A stretch of DNA of 64,000 bases. It comes from JAVDCA01 sp035293985. GTDB lineage: Bacteria > Pseudomonadota > Alphaproteobacteria > Rhizobiales > Xanthobacteraceae. Below, in pieces: positions 35,049-44,015 of the stretch. The translations under genes and the position numbers were made by a program. Every line of letters begins with the position of its first letter. Within the stretch, counting starts at the first letter, position 1. The notes under the pieces were generated by a model, which did not search any database, was not told where the DNA came from, and saw only the letters and a list, made by a program, of their open reading frames with translations. The stretch covers positions 24,800 through 88,799 of the forward strand of contig DATGLS010000041.1 in assembly GCA_035293985.1 (NCBI GenBank), written 5' to 3'.

Positions 35049-36743
35049 ATGAATTCCGAACGTGAAGTCGATCTGCTCGTCGCGGGCGCGGGTCCCGCCG
35101 GAATGACGGCGGCGCTGATCGCCTCGCTCGAAGGGCTCGACGTCCTGCTGTGCGAAAAGTCCGAGCAGGTCGGCGGCACCGGCGCGACCGCGGCCGGGAC
35201 GCTGTGGATCCCAGGCAACCACCAGAGCAAGGCGGCGGGCTTCGACGACAGCGCTGAATCGGCCGAGCGCTATCTCGATGCGCTGATCGCCGGCACGGCG
35301 GGCCGCGACCTGCGCACCGCGTTTCTGCAGACCGGCCCGGCGGCGATCGACTACCTCGCGTCGCGGACCGAGGTGCAGTTCATCCCGTGCGGCAAGCATC
35401 CGGATTATCGCGGCAACCTGCCGGGCGCCGGCGTGTTCGGCCGCGCCATCATCCCAAAACCATTCGATGGGCGCCTGCTCGGCGCCGACTTCGCGCGCGT
35501 GCGCCCGCCGATCCCCGAATACATGATCTTCGGCGGCATGATGGTCGGCAAGGACGACATCCCGCGGCTGATCGGGCGCTTCGAGTCAGTCGCGAACTTC
35601 ATCTATTCGGCCAAACTTTTTGCGCGTTTTCTGGTGGATCGTCTGCGCTTTCGCCGCGGCACGCGGCTGATGATGGGCAATGCGCTGACGGCGCGGCTGT
35701 TCTACGGCCTGCGCCAGCGCAGGGTCCCCATTCTGTTCGGCACGCAGATCGTCGACACGCTCGGCGACGGCGGAGGCGTCACCGGCGCGCGGCTGCGCAG
35801 CGGCGGCGATGAGATCGTCGTCAAGGCGCGCAAGGGCGTGATCCTCGCGACCGGCGGGTTCGGCCACAACAAGGAATTCCGCGCCCGCTTCATGCCGCAG
35901 CCGACACCGGAGCGCTCGCTCGCGTGCGAGACCAATTCAGGCGACGGCCTCGCGCTCGGCCTGCGGCTCGGCGCGCACACGGCGCCGGAGCGGGGCGGCC
36001 GGGGGGGCCTGTGGACGCCGGTGTCGGTGACGCGCCGGCGCGACGGCAGCACTGGTCTCTATCCGCATCTGTCGCTCGACCGGCCAAAACCCGGTCTGCT
36101 CGCCGTGAACGGCGCCGGCCGGCGCTTCGTCAACGAGGCGGTCTCCTACCACGATTTCGTCGAGGCGATGTTCGAGAGCCACAAGAACGCGCCGACCATG
36201 CCGGCCTGGCTGATCTGCTCGTCGGCGTTCGTCGCCAAATACGGCTTCGGCGACATTCATCCGGGCGCGCGCGACCTGCGCGCCTTCGAGCGGAACGGCT
36301 ATATCGTCACGGCGCCGACCCTCGACGAGCTCGCCGGCAAGATCAAAGTGCCGGCGGCCGCCCTCGCCGAGACGGTCGCGCGGCACGATCGCTTCGCCGC
36401 CACCGGCATCGATGAGGATTTCGGCAAGGGCGAGACCGAGCTCAACCGCTTCAACGGCGATCCGGCGCATAAGCCCAATCCGTGCATCGGCGCGCTCGGC
36501 GCCCCGCCGTTCCACGCGATCGCCGTGTGGCCGGCGGAGATCGCGGTCAGCACCGGGCTTGCGACCGACACCGATGCGCGCGTGCTCGGCGCCGATGGCA
36601 CGCCGATCGCGGGGCTCTACGCCTGCGGGAACGACATGGCCTCGATCATGTCCGGCGCCTATCCGGGCCCCGGCACGACGCTCGGGCCCGCGACCGTGTT
36701 CGCCTATCGCGCCGTCATGCACGCGGCGGGGAAAAGCGCGTAA
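35049..36743 (+). CDS. FAD-binding dehydrogenase (3-ketosteroid dehydrogenase/fumarate reductase flavoprotein family)
   Basis: 564 residues. The N-terminal dinucleotide fold is VDLLVAGAGPAGMTAALIAS, and the C-terminal FAD motif is GLYACGNDMASIMSGAYPGPGT. GVILATGGFGHNKEFRA and RRFVNEAVSYHDFVEAMFES are typical of the FAD_binding_2 family that includes 3-oxosteroid 1-dehydrogenases and soluble fumarate-type reductases. The substrate is not defined. The stop is 32 bases before a PLP enzyme gene on the same strand, so the two are likely one operon. Confidence 0.88.
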   Translation: MNSEREVDLLVAGAGPAGMTAALIASLEGLDVLLCEKSEQVGGTGATAAGTLWIPGNHQSKAAGFDDSAESAERYLDALIAGTAGRDLRTAFLQTGPAAIDYLASRTEVQFIPCGKHPDYRGNLPGAGVFGRAIIPKPFDGRLLGADFARVRPPIPEYMIFGGMMVGKDDIPRLIGRFESVANFIYSAKLFARFLVDRLRFRRGTRLMMGNALTARLFYGLRQRRVPILFGTQIVDTLGDGGGVTGARLRSGGDEIVVKARKGVILATGGFGHNKEFRARFMPQPTPERSLACETNSGDGLALGLRLGAHTAPERGGRGGLWTPVSVTRRRDGSTGLYPHLSLDRPKPGLLAVNGAGRRFVNEAVSYHDFVEAMFESHKNAPTMPAWLICSSAFVAKYGFGDIHPGARDLRAFERNGYIVTAPTLDELAGKIKVPAAALAETVARHDRFAATGIDEDFGKGETELNRFNGDPAHKPNPCIGALGAPPFHAIAVWPAEIAVSTGLATDTDARVLGADGTPIAGLYACGNDMASIMSGAYPGPGTTLGPATVFAYRAVMHAAGKSA

Positions 36744-36775
36744 CCCGCGGCCGCGCATCCAGCGAGGGTCTTCTT

Positions 36776-38014
36776 ATGCTCGACAATACGCGTGATGAGC
36801 GCCCCAATTTCGTGCGCCATCTCGAATGCAGCCAAACTGGTGAAATCTACCCGGCAGGCCGACTTGTCGGCTTGTCGAAACATGGAAAGCCGCTTCTCGT
36901 GCGCTATGACCTCGAAGGCCTGGCGCGCGCGATCAACAAATCCGATCTGCTCGGGCGCGCGCCGGACATGTGGCGCTACCGCGAGCTCCTTCCCGTTCGA
37001 AGCGCACAGAACGTCGTCTCGCTCGGCGAGACCATGACGCCGCTCATCGCCGCGCCGCGGATGGCGCGCCAGCTCGGGGCGGCCGAGCTCCTGATCAAGG
37101 ATGAAGGCCGGCTGCCGACCGGCTCGTTCAAGGCGCGCGGTCTCGCGGTCGCGGTGTCGATGGCGAAGGAGCTCGGCGTCGTGCGCATCGCCATGCCGTC
37201 CGCCGGCAACGCCGGTGCCGCGCTCGCGGCCTATTGTGCCCGCGCCGGCATCGAGTCCTACGTCTTCTATCCGGAGGATGCGCCGGACATCACGGTCGCC
37301 GAAATCCCGCTTTACGGCGGCCATGGCTTTGCGGTGAATGGCGTCATCACCGACCTCGGTCCGATCGTCCAGGCGGGCAGCGAGCCGATGGGTTGGTTCA
37401 ATGCCTCGACCTTGAAGGAACCCTATCGGGTCGAAGGCAAGAAGACGATGGGGATCGAACTCGCCGAGCAACTCGATTGGGAGCTTCCCGACGTGATCTT
37501 CTATCCGACCGGCGGCGGCACGGGGCTGATCGGCATGTGGAAGGCGTTCGCCGAGCTCGCGGCGATCGGCTGGATCGGACGCAAGCGCCCGCGCATGGTC
37601 GCGGTTCAGTCGCGCACCTGTGCGCCCATCGTGCGCGCGTTCGAGGAGGGGACGGAGTTCGCCGAGCCGTGGAAGGACGGCCACACCATCATTCCGGGCG
37701 TACGCGTGCCGTTCACGCTCGGCGATTTTCTGATCCTGCGGGCGCTGCGCGAAAGCAACGGCTTTGCGATCGCCATCGACGACGAGGAGGCGGAGCCCGC
37801 GCGCCGCGAGCTCGCAGCGCGTGACGGCATTCATCTCTCCCCCGAAGGCGCCGCCACCCTCGTCGCCTGCCGGCACGCGATCGCCGAAGGCCGCGTCAAG
37901 CGCACGGAGCGGGTCGTGCTGTTCAACTGCGCGACCGGCCTGAAATACCCGTTCGCGTTCGCGAGCCGGCACCTCGATCGGCACCAGCCGATCGATTTCG
38001 CTTCGTTGCGTTAG
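36776..38014 (+). CDS. Threonine-synthase-like PLP enzyme
   Basis: 412 residues of the fold-type II PLP family. The N-terminal HLECSQTGEIYPAG is a remnant of the zinc-ribbon seen in archaeal-type threonine synthases. PLP would attach at Lys119 in LPTGSFKARG. Further motifs: MPSAGNAGAALAAYCARAG and the phosphate loop YPTGGGTGLIGMWKA. Length fits ThrC of the about 400-residue class. A dedicated threonine role is not certain because the gene pairs with a flavoprotein dehydrogenase rather than with hom or thrB. Confidence 0.85.
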   Translation: MLDNTRDERPNFVRHLECSQTGEIYPAGRLVGLSKHGKPLLVRYDLEGLARAINKSDLLGRAPDMWRYRELLPVRSAQNVVSLGETMTPLIAAPRMARQLGAAELLIKDEGRLPTGSFKARGLAVAVSMAKELGVVRIAMPSAGNAGAALAAYCARAGIESYVFYPEDAPDITVAEIPLYGGHGFAVNGVITDLGPIVQAGSEPMGWFNASTLKEPYRVEGKKTMGIELAEQLDWELPDVIFYPTGGGTGLIGMWKAFAELAAIGWIGRKRPRMVAVQSRTCAPIVRAFEEGTEFAEPWKDGHTIIPGVRVPFTLGDFLILRALRESNGFAIAIDDEEAEPARRELAARDGIHLSPEGAATLVACRHAIAEGRVKRTERVVLFNCATGLKYPFAFASRHLDRHQPIDFASLR

Positions 38015-38232
38015 CGCGCCGGCGTTTCGATCGGCGCGCAGTTGCGGCGGCCGGACATCAGGCAGTCCTCGGTGCGCGACATCGCGACGAGCTTCATCAC
38101 CAGGAAGTAGCCGCCGACAAGCGCGATCGCGATCGCGGCGAGCACAATCGCGATGCCGGTGCCCGACGGCGGGCCGTCGTAGCCGTGCGGATCGTCGGGA
38201 GGCGGCGTCGGGCCGAAGTTTCGGGCGTCCAT
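38011..38232 (-). CDS. Small single-pass membrane protein
   Basis: 73 residues: a Pro/Asp-rich N-terminus (MDARNFGPTPPPDDPHG), one membrane helix (about 26-48), and a short tail with two cysteines (SRTEDCLMSGRRNCAPIE). The stop overlaps the stop of the PLP enzyme gene by four bases. Such short PPDDPHGYD-type proteins are common but uncharacterised in Bradyrhizobium-like genomes. Confidence 0.65.
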   Translation of the reverse strand: MDARNFGPTPPPDDPHGYDGPPSGTGIAIVLAAIAIALVGGYFLVMKLVAMSRTEDCLMSGRRNCAPIETPAR

Positions 38233-38392
38233 GCGGCGAGTATAACGCGTCGTGAGACGTTGCCGAAGTGCGTTGCTACGGCCGTGATCGCGCCGGCGCG
38301 GCGTCTGGACAGGATTGCCTATATCGCGCCCCACCGGTTCAACGCGTTGTCGCACACGGCTATACTGATTGGTAGACAACCCGGGGAGGGTC

Positions 38393-38683
38393 ATGATGCG
38401 ATACACTTGCAGCATTATCTCAGCCGCAGCCGTTGGTCTGCTGGCCTCCGGTATTTTCGCCGCACCGGCGAGTGCGGGACTGGCAGAGTTGCTCGGTCGC
38501 ACCGACCACGCCGCGGCGCCGGCATCGCCGCTGCAGCTCGCCGGCCGCGACGACCCGCGTTGCAAGAAGTGCGACCGCGAGCTCGACGAGTGCGACAAGA
38601 ATCCGCCGTACGGCAACGATCGGATTTGCGCCAGCAATTACTATGACTGCATCCGGCGCGCGCACGCGAAGTGCGACCAGTGA
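38393..38683 (+). CDS. Small secreted cysteine-rich protein
   Basis: 96 residues with a signal peptide (TCSIISAAAVGLLASGIFAA, cut near ASAG). The mature C-terminus has six cysteines in a C-x2-C-x6-C...C-x6-C...C pattern (RCKKCDRELDECDKN, ICASNYYDCIRRAHAKCDQ), probably forming a helical hairpin with disulfides. GGGGAGGG lies just before two tandem ATGs at 38393 and 38396. Function unknown. Confidence 0.65.
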   Translation: MMRYTCSIISAAAVGLLASGIFAAPASAGLAELLGRTDHAAAPASPLQLAGRDDPRCKKCDRELDECDKNPPYGNDRICASNYYDCIRRAHAKCDQ

Positions 38684-38713
38684 GGCGGCCCGGCGCCCTG
38701 CTGCCAGTGCCCG

Positions 38714-39472
38714 CTACAGCGCCATGCCGCCATCGACGAGATGCGCCTGGCCCGTGATGTAGCTCGACTCGTCCGAGGCGAGAAACAGCGCGAGGTTGGC
38801 GACCTCCTGCGCGGTGCCGAGGCGTCCCATGGGCTGGCGGTCGACGAAGAGCTGACGCACGTCGGCCTCCGACTTCCCGGTCTTCTGCGATGCCGTCTCG
38901 ATACGCCCGTCGAGCGACGGCGACTGGATCGTGCCGGGACAGATGGCGTTGCAGCGAATGCCCTGACGGATGAAGTCGATCGCCACGGCCTTCGTGAGGC
39001 CGATCACCGCGGCCTTGGTCGCCCCATAGACATAGCGGTTGGGGACGCCGCGGATCGAGGAGGCGGTCGAGGACATGTTGATGATCGAGCCGCGGCCATC
39101 CTCGAGCATCGCCGGCAGGAAGGCTCGAATAGTGCGGTGCATGGCCTTGACGTTGAGGTCGAACGAGAAGTCCCAGTCGGCCTCGGAGCATTGCAGCACA
39201 CTGCCGTCATGCACGAAGCCGGCGCAATTGATGAGAATGTGCGGCGCGCCGAACTCCTCGAGCACCGACTGCGCCAGGGCCTCGACCGCCGCGGTCGAGC
39301 GCACGTCGAGCTTGGCGAGCTGCTTCGCCGCGAGCCCCTCGAGCTTGGCGTCATCGAGGTCGGTCGCGATCACGGTCGCGCCCTCCGCGACGAAAGTCTC
39401 CGCGATGGCGCGGCCGATTCCCTGGCCCGCCGCGGTGGTGACGGCGATCTTGCCCTTGAGGCGGTTGGTCAT
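38714..39472 (-). CDS. SDR oxidoreductase, probable 2-keto-3-deoxy-L-fuconate dehydrogenase
   Basis: 252 residues. Cofactor motif TAAGQGIGRAIA, NCAG, the active-site Ser in NMSSTASS, and YVYGATKAA with the catalytic Tyr and Lys. The pattern NCAGFVHDGSVLQCSEADWD and SSTASSIRGVPNRYVYG resembles 2-keto-3-deoxy-L-fuconate dehydrogenases of L-fucose catabolism and BDH2-like SDRs. The next gene upstream is a sugar-acid dehydratase, which would produce such a keto-deoxy acid, so the functional pairing is consistent. A GGAGGA precedes the ATG. Confidence 0.82.
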   Translation of the reverse strand: MTNRLKGKIAVTTAAGQGIGRAIAETFVAEGATVIATDLDDAKLEGLAAKQLAKLDVRSTAAVEALAQSVLEEFGAPHILINCAGFVHDGSVLQCSEADWDFSFDLNVKAMHRTIRAFLPAMLEDGRGSIINMSSTASSIRGVPNRYVYGATKAAVIGLTKAVAIDFIRQGIRCNAICPGTIQSPSLDGRIETASQKTGKSEADVRQLFVDRQPMGRLGTAQEVANLALFLASDESSYITGQAHLVDGGMAL

Positions 39473-39493
39473 GGGAAATCCTCCGGATGTTTT

Positions 39494-39590
39494 CGTCATG
39501 CCCGGGCTTGTCCCGGACATCCACGTCTTTCTTGTCTTGCCCGAAAAGTCGTGGATGGTCGGGACGAGCCTGGACAAGCCCGGCCATGAC
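39494..39590. repeat. Dispersed palindromic repeat CGTCATGCCCGG...CCATGAC (copy 3, divergent)
   Basis: Starts CGTCATGCCCGGGCTTGTCC, contains ATCCACGTCTTTC and GTCGTGGATGG, and ends AAGCCCGGCCATGAC. It lies between the dehydratase and SDR genes, which read in the same direction. Confidence 0.7.
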
Positions 39591-39603
39591 ACATGTCATG
39601 GCG

Positions 39604-41403
39604 CTAATGATTGTCCCGCGGAACGCTCTTCTGGGCGACGCGCTGATACTTGACGGCCGGGGCGAGCACCATGCCGTCGGCGAGTTGCTCGACCAAGCCG
39701 CGCTGGATCTCCTGCCATGGCGTCTGGCTCGCCGGAAAGTGGAAGCCGCCTTGCTTGGCGAGGGCGGCACGGCGTGCTGCGAGCTCGTCGGCCGAGATCA
39801 AGATGTCGGCGGTGCCCTTGTTGAGATCGATGCGGATGCGGTCCCCGCTCTCGAGCAACGCGAGGCCGCCGCCGGCGGCGGCCTCGGGCGACGCGTTGAG
39901 AATCGAGGGCGAGCCCGAGGTGCCGGACTGGCGGCCGTCGCCGATGCAAGGCAGCGAGGTGACGCCCTTTTTGATCAGCGCGGCGGGGGGCTGCATGTTG
40001 ACCACCTCGGCCGAGCCCGGATAGCCGATCGGCCCGACGCCGCGGACGACCAGGATGGTGTGCTCGTCGATGCCGAGCGCCGGATCCTCGATGCGGGCGT
40101 GATAGTCCTCCGGGCCCTCGAACACGGCGACGGGACCCTCGAAGGCATTTGGATCCTTCGGGTTCGAGAGATAGCGGTCGCGGAATTCCTTCGAGATCAC
40201 GCTCATCTTCATGATGGCGCTGTCGAACAGCGAGCCACTGAGCACCTTGAAGCCCGCGTCCTTGACGAGCGGCGCGCCGACGCTGCGGATCACGTCGGGA
40301 TCGCTGACGGTGGCGTTCCTCACGTTCTCGCCCATCGTCTTGCCGTTGACCGTGAGGGCGTCGTCGTGGATGCGGCCGGCTTTCTGCAGCTCGCGCATGA
40401 CGGCGGGCAGGCCGCCGGCGCGGAAATATTCCTCGCCGAGATACTTGCCGGCCGGTTGCATGTTGACGAGCAGCGGCACGTCGAGGCCGATCTTCTCCCA
40501 GTCGCGAATGCCGAGCTCGACGCCGACGTGGCGCGCGATCGCGTTGATGTGGATCGGCGCGTTGGTCGAGCCGCCGATCGCCGAGTTGGCGACGATCGCG
40601 TTCTCGAACGCCTTGCGGGTGAGGATGTCGGAGGGTTTGAGATCCTCGTTGACGATTTCGACCGCGCGCACGCCGGTCGCGTAGGCCATCTGCCCGCGCT
40701 CGCGATAGGGCGCCGGGATTGCGGCGCAGCCGGGCAGGCTCATGCCGAGCGCCTCGGCGAGCGCATTCATCGTCGAGGCCGTGCCCATGGTGTTGCAATG
40801 GCCGGTCGACGGCGCGGTCGCGGCGGCGATGTCGATGAACTCCTGCGCCGTGATGCGGCCGGCCGCCATCTCCTGGCGCGCCGCCCAGATCGCGGTGCCC
40901 GAGCCGGCGCGTTCGCCCTTCCACCAGCCGTTGAGCATGGGCCCGACCGAGAGCACGATCGCGGGGATGTTCACGGTCGCGGCCGCCATGATGCAGGCGG
41001 GCGTGGTCTTGTCGCAGCCGGTGGTGAGCACGACGCCGTCGAGCGGGTAGCCGAACAGCACCTCGACGAGGCTCAGATAGGCGAGGTTACGGTCGAGCGC
41101 CGCCGTCGGCCGCTTGCCGGTCTCCTGGATCGGATGGCACGGGAACTCGAACGCGATGCCGCCGGCGCTGCGAATGCCCTCGCGCACGCGATGCGCCAGC
41201 TCCAAGTGGTGCCGGTTGCAGGGCGAAAGGTCGGAACCGGTCTGCGCGATGCCGATGATCGGCTTGCCGGAGCGCAGCTCGGCGGCGGTGATGCCGTAAT
41301 TGAGGTAGCGCTCGAGATAGAGCGCCGTCATGCCTGGGTTGTCCGGATTATCGAACCAGAGCTGCGAGCGTAGCCGCGGCTTGAAGGGAGCCTTGCCGGT
41401 CAT
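39604..41403 (-). CDS. IlvD/Edd-family sugar-acid dehydratase (arabonate/fuconate type)
   Basis: 599 residues. The three cysteine motifs that hold the 2Fe-2S cluster are visible: GSDLSPCN, GCDKTTPAC and GHCNTMGTAS. NPGMTALYLERYLNYGIT near the start is typical of pentonate/hexonate dehydratases (L-arabonate, D-xylonate, L-fuconate) rather than of IlvD itself. It would convert an aldonic acid to the 2-keto-3-deoxy acid, which the downstream SDR could oxidise. Start at ATG 41403; an earlier in-frame start would add a basic, unlikely 20 residues. Confidence 0.9.
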   Translation of the reverse strand: MTGKAPFKPRLRSQLWFDNPDNPGMTALYLERYLNYGITAAELRSGKPIIGIAQTGSDLSPCNRHHLELAHRVREGIRSAGGIAFEFPCHPIQETGKRPTAALDRNLAYLSLVEVLFGYPLDGVVLTTGCDKTTPACIMAAATVNIPAIVLSVGPMLNGWWKGERAGSGTAIWAARQEMAAGRITAQEFIDIAAATAPSTGHCNTMGTASTMNALAEALGMSLPGCAAIPAPYRERGQMAYATGVRAVEIVNEDLKPSDILTRKAFENAIVANSAIGGSTNAPIHINAIARHVGVELGIRDWEKIGLDVPLLVNMQPAGKYLGEEYFRAGGLPAVMRELQKAGRIHDDALTVNGKTMGENVRNATVSDPDVIRSVGAPLVKDAGFKVLSGSLFDSAIMKMSVISKEFRDRYLSNPKDPNAFEGPVAVFEGPEDYHARIEDPALGIDEHTILVVRGVGPIGYPGSAEVVNMQPPAALIKKGVTSLPCIGDGRQSGTSGSPSILNASPEAAAGGGLALLESGDRIRIDLNKGTADILISADELAARRAALAKQGGFHFPASQTPWQEIQRGLVEQLADGMVLAPAVKYQRVAQKSVPRDNH

Positions 41404-41612
41404 GTTGCGATGTCCACTTGTGTAGCGGCGCGGAACTCGTCGCCAGCCCCAATTGTAGAGCAACAGGCGTAGAACAAAATGGCCGCCGAACGGGTTCCGC
41501 GTCGGGGTGTTGCGTGCCGAAGAGCTTGACGGTGCTTAGCGCCGCGGCGGGCTCGGTCGCAATCCCTCGACCGTCCAGCAGGCTCATGGCGGTCGGTGAA
41601 CGGCCGGCAATG

Positions 41613-42638
41613 CTATTCGCCGCCGTGCCGTGCCGCAGCGCGCACCAGCGACGGCGTCGCGCCGAATTGCCGGCGGAAGGCGCGATTGAAGTAGGAGAGA
41701 TCGCCGAAGCCGCACGCGAATGCGATGTCGCTGATCGGGCGGCCGGCGTGATCGAGACTCGTCAGCATGCGGTGCACGCGCTCGAGCCGTTGCGCCAGCA
41801 CGAAGGCCGAGAAGGTCTGATGCTCGCGCTCGAACAGCTTGCGCACGTAGCGCGCCGAGACGCCGTGGCGCGCCGCGATGGTCGCGGCCGAGAGATCCTG
41901 CTCGTGCGCGCAGCGCAGGATGTCGGACTTGATGGCGGCCAGGCGAGCCGCCGCCGTACCGACCGGCGGCTCGGGCCCGTCCGCCGCGAGGGGGCGGCCG
42001 AGCATCAGCGCGACGAGGTCATAGACATGGGCGACCGCGAGGCCGCTCGCTTGCGCGCTCGCAAACGCGGCGGTCATTTCCTGGCGCTGCATCATCTCGG
42101 CGTAGCGGATGAGCAGCACCAGCGCGCCCGTGTCGGCCGGGATCGTGCGGGCGAGCAGGGGGTCGAGATCGCCCAGGCGGGAGCCGAGCGCCTCGAGCGG
42201 AATGCGCAGGTTCAGAAGCTTCGAGCCGGGGACGCAATCGCACGAGGCGATCTCGCGGCTGCGCGTGAGCGCGGCCTCGCCGGGGGCGCAGATCGCCTCG
42301 CGTCCGCGCTGGCGCACGATGCGCCGGCCCGCGACCGTCACGTTGATGATGAGGGCGTCGCTGTCGATCTGCGCCGCGGTGCGCCGGGTATGGACGGCCG
42401 AGCAGTCCGTCGCAGCGAGGGCGAGGCCCGGCAGGATGCACAGGGTGCTGCGCCAGTAGAAGGCGCTGCCGGGCCGCGGCTCGATGTCGTGCTTGACGAC
42501 CTGGCCGTAGACCTCGCGCACGAAGGCGACCCGCTCGCGCTCCGGCACGTCGTCGCTGGCAAACCGGTCGATGCGCGAGACGATCCGCGAATTCCCCTTC
42601 GGAACATCCATGAGGCCGATCCTGGCGGTATCGACCAT
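41613..42638 (-). CDS. AraC-family regulator (AraC_binding_2 N-terminus)
   Basis: 341 residues. The N-terminal ligand domain resembles the NphR/FeaR-type (RRIVRQRGREAICAPGEAAL). The C-terminal double helix-turn-helix is complete: DLSAATIAARHGVSARYVRK and ISDIAFACGFGDLSYFNRAF. The HTH half is strikingly similar to the regulator at 54225-55316, so the two are paralogues. It lies upstream of the sugar-acid genes in the same direction, 209 bases away, but a link to them is not proven. Confidence 0.88.
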   Translation of the reverse strand: MVDTARIGLMDVPKGNSRIVSRIDRFASDDVPERERVAFVREVYGQVVKHDIEPRPGSAFYWRSTLCILPGLALAATDCSAVHTRRTAAQIDSDALIINVTVAGRRIVRQRGREAICAPGEAALTRSREIASCDCVPGSKLLNLRIPLEALGSRLGDLDPLLARTIPADTGALVLLIRYAEMMQRQEMTAAFASAQASGLAVAHVYDLVALMLGRPLAADGPEPPVGTAAARLAAIKSDILRCAHEQDLSAATIAARHGVSARYVRKLFEREHQTFSAFVLAQRLERVHRMLTSLDHAGRPISDIAFACGFGDLSYFNRAFRRQFGATPSLVRAAARHGGE

Positions 42639-42740
42639 CCACGCATGTTAGTCGCGCAACGGTATTATGTGGTTCACTATCGGCGATTGGCGTCGTGGCC
42701 CCGTCGGGTACCTTGGCGGTGGTCGGCAGCTCCCGGCCGG

Positions 42741-43337
42741 TCAAAAATCGTTGTCGTAGAAGATGCCGGGGTCGCAGCGCTTGTTGACGTCCTCGCACAG
42801 GACCTTCTTGCCGTCCTCGAGCTTGACGGCGAGCGGATGGTCGAGGTTGGGATCGAGCTCGTGCAGCGAGATCACGTTGACCACGTCCTTCTCGCGCGAG
42901 ACGTAGATGGTGTCGTCCTCGATCTTGCGCACGCGGAAGCCGACGAAGTAGACGATGGGAAAATCCTCCGGGCCGTTGCAGGTCCAGGCCGTGATGTTGC
43001 GATAGTCGGCCGCGTCGAGGATGCCGTGCACCGCGCGCAGATCGTAGGTGCCGGACCCGGACGGCTCCGCCTTCTCGACGATCTGCGAGGAGAAGAACTC
43101 CGGCCCGCCTTTGCGATTGCGCTCGATGAGCCTCTTGAGGTCCTCCTCCGAGTAACGTTTGAGGCCGCGCAGATATCTTATGTGCCGCTGGAAGTCCGGC
43201 AGCTTGATCAGGCCGGCATGGCAGAGGCCGAACTTCTGCTCGTCCGCGCGCGCCGGCGCCGCCGCCGCGCCGGCGACGAGCGCCAGGGCTGCGAGCAGCC
43301 GGAGGGCGGGGGAGAACGCATTGGTATGGGCGCGCAT
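42741..43337 (-). CDS. Secreted protein of unknown function
   Basis: 198 residues with a signal peptide (SPALRLLAALALVAGAAAAP, cut near ARAD). The mature protein has charged and aromatic stretches (LKRYSEEDLKRLIERNRKGG) and cysteines at GLCHAG, WTCNG, VLCEDVNKRC. A hydrophobic VYFVGFRVRKIEDDTIYV suggests a beta-sandwich. No family was recognised. Confidence 0.65.
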   Translation of the reverse strand: MRAHTNAFSPALRLLAALALVAGAAAAPARADEQKFGLCHAGLIKLPDFQRHIRYLRGLKRYSEEDLKRLIERNRKGGPEFFSSQIVEKAEPSGSGTYDLRAVHGILDAADYRNITAWTCNGPEDFPIVYFVGFRVRKIEDDTIYVSREKDVVNVISLHELDPNLDHPLAVKLEDGKKVLCEDVNKRCDPGIFYDNDF

Positions 43338-43419
43338 GGGATGGCTCTGCTCGATGCAATCAGCGGCGCAATCTTACCGGCAGACTAGCCGCTTTGGTGC
43401 GACCATCGCCATGAAATTC

Positions 43420-43962
43420 TCACCGGCGTTTGCGGCGGGTCGATTTGCCGCGAGCGTGCGGGCCTGTCGGGCGTTGCCGGCGCCCGCCCTCGCGGGTCGC
43501 ATCGAAGCCCGAGAGCCCTCGAAGGCCGCTCATGAACGCAGCGAATTCCCTGCGGCCGAGCGCGGCGGCCCACTCGGCTTGCAGCTCCCTCTGTGCGGTC
43601 CAGATCGCCGCGAACACCCGCCAGCCGCGGCGGGTGAGATAGACGAGGCGGCGGCCACCCGGGCGCTCGCTGCGGCGCTCCATGTAGCCGAGCTTCTCCA
43701 GCTCGCCGATGATGTAGTTCATCGCCTGCTTGGTGACGTTGGCGCGCTCGGCGAGATCGATCGGCCGCGCGCCGTCGGGCGGCGGCCAGAAGAAGCCGCC
43801 GAGCAGCGCCTGGTTGAGATCGGTGAAGCCGCGCTCCACCAGCATGTCGAGCGACCGCTCGCGCGAGACCGCGTAGGCCATGCGCAGCAGGGCGCCGACA
43901 TACGGGCCGTCGCGCTCGAGCGCCGACGCGATTGGCGGGATGCGGGTCGATCGCCTTGACAT
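43420..43962 (-). CDS. MarR-family regulator
   Basis: 180 residues. Winged helix at about residues 60-125 (PIDLAERANVTKQAMNYIIG, LGYMERRSERPGGRRLVYLT), then a basic tail rich in Arg and Lys. MarR proteins bind palindromes in divergent promoters and are released by phenolic or aromatic ligands. It is divergent from an FAD aromatic monooxygenase gene, with two identical-arm palindromes in the 53-base gap, so it probably represses both genes. Confidence 0.9.
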   Translation of the reverse strand: MSRRSTRIPPIASALERDGPYVGALLRMAYAVSRERSLDMLVERGFTDLNQALLGGFFWPPPDGARPIDLAERANVTKQAMNYIIGELEKLGYMERRSERPGGRRLVYLTRRGWRVFAAIWTAQRELQAEWAAALGRREFAAFMSGLRGLSGFDATREGGRRQRPTGPHARGKSTRRKRR

Positions 43963-43967
43963 CGCGA

Positions 43968-44002
43968 GTAAAGCGTCTTTACCCTGAGTAAAGCCACTTT
44001 AC
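43968..44002. promoter_or_regulatory. Twin GTAAAG-N3-CTTTAC operators
   Basis: GTAAAG CGT CTTTAC (43968-43982) and GTAAAG CCA CTTTAC (43988-44002) are two perfect 6-3-6 palindromes with identical arms. Their centres are 20 bases apart, about two helix turns, so two dimers would bind on the same face. They lie in the gap between the divergent MarR and monooxygenase genes. Confidence 0.85.
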
Positions 44003-44015
44003 GGGTGGACGCCGT

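Noticed and set aside
39480..39600. A terminator between the dehydratase and SDR genes
   Set aside because: The hairpins belong to a dispersed repeat family, are not followed by a T-run, and occur between co-directional genes elsewhere too.
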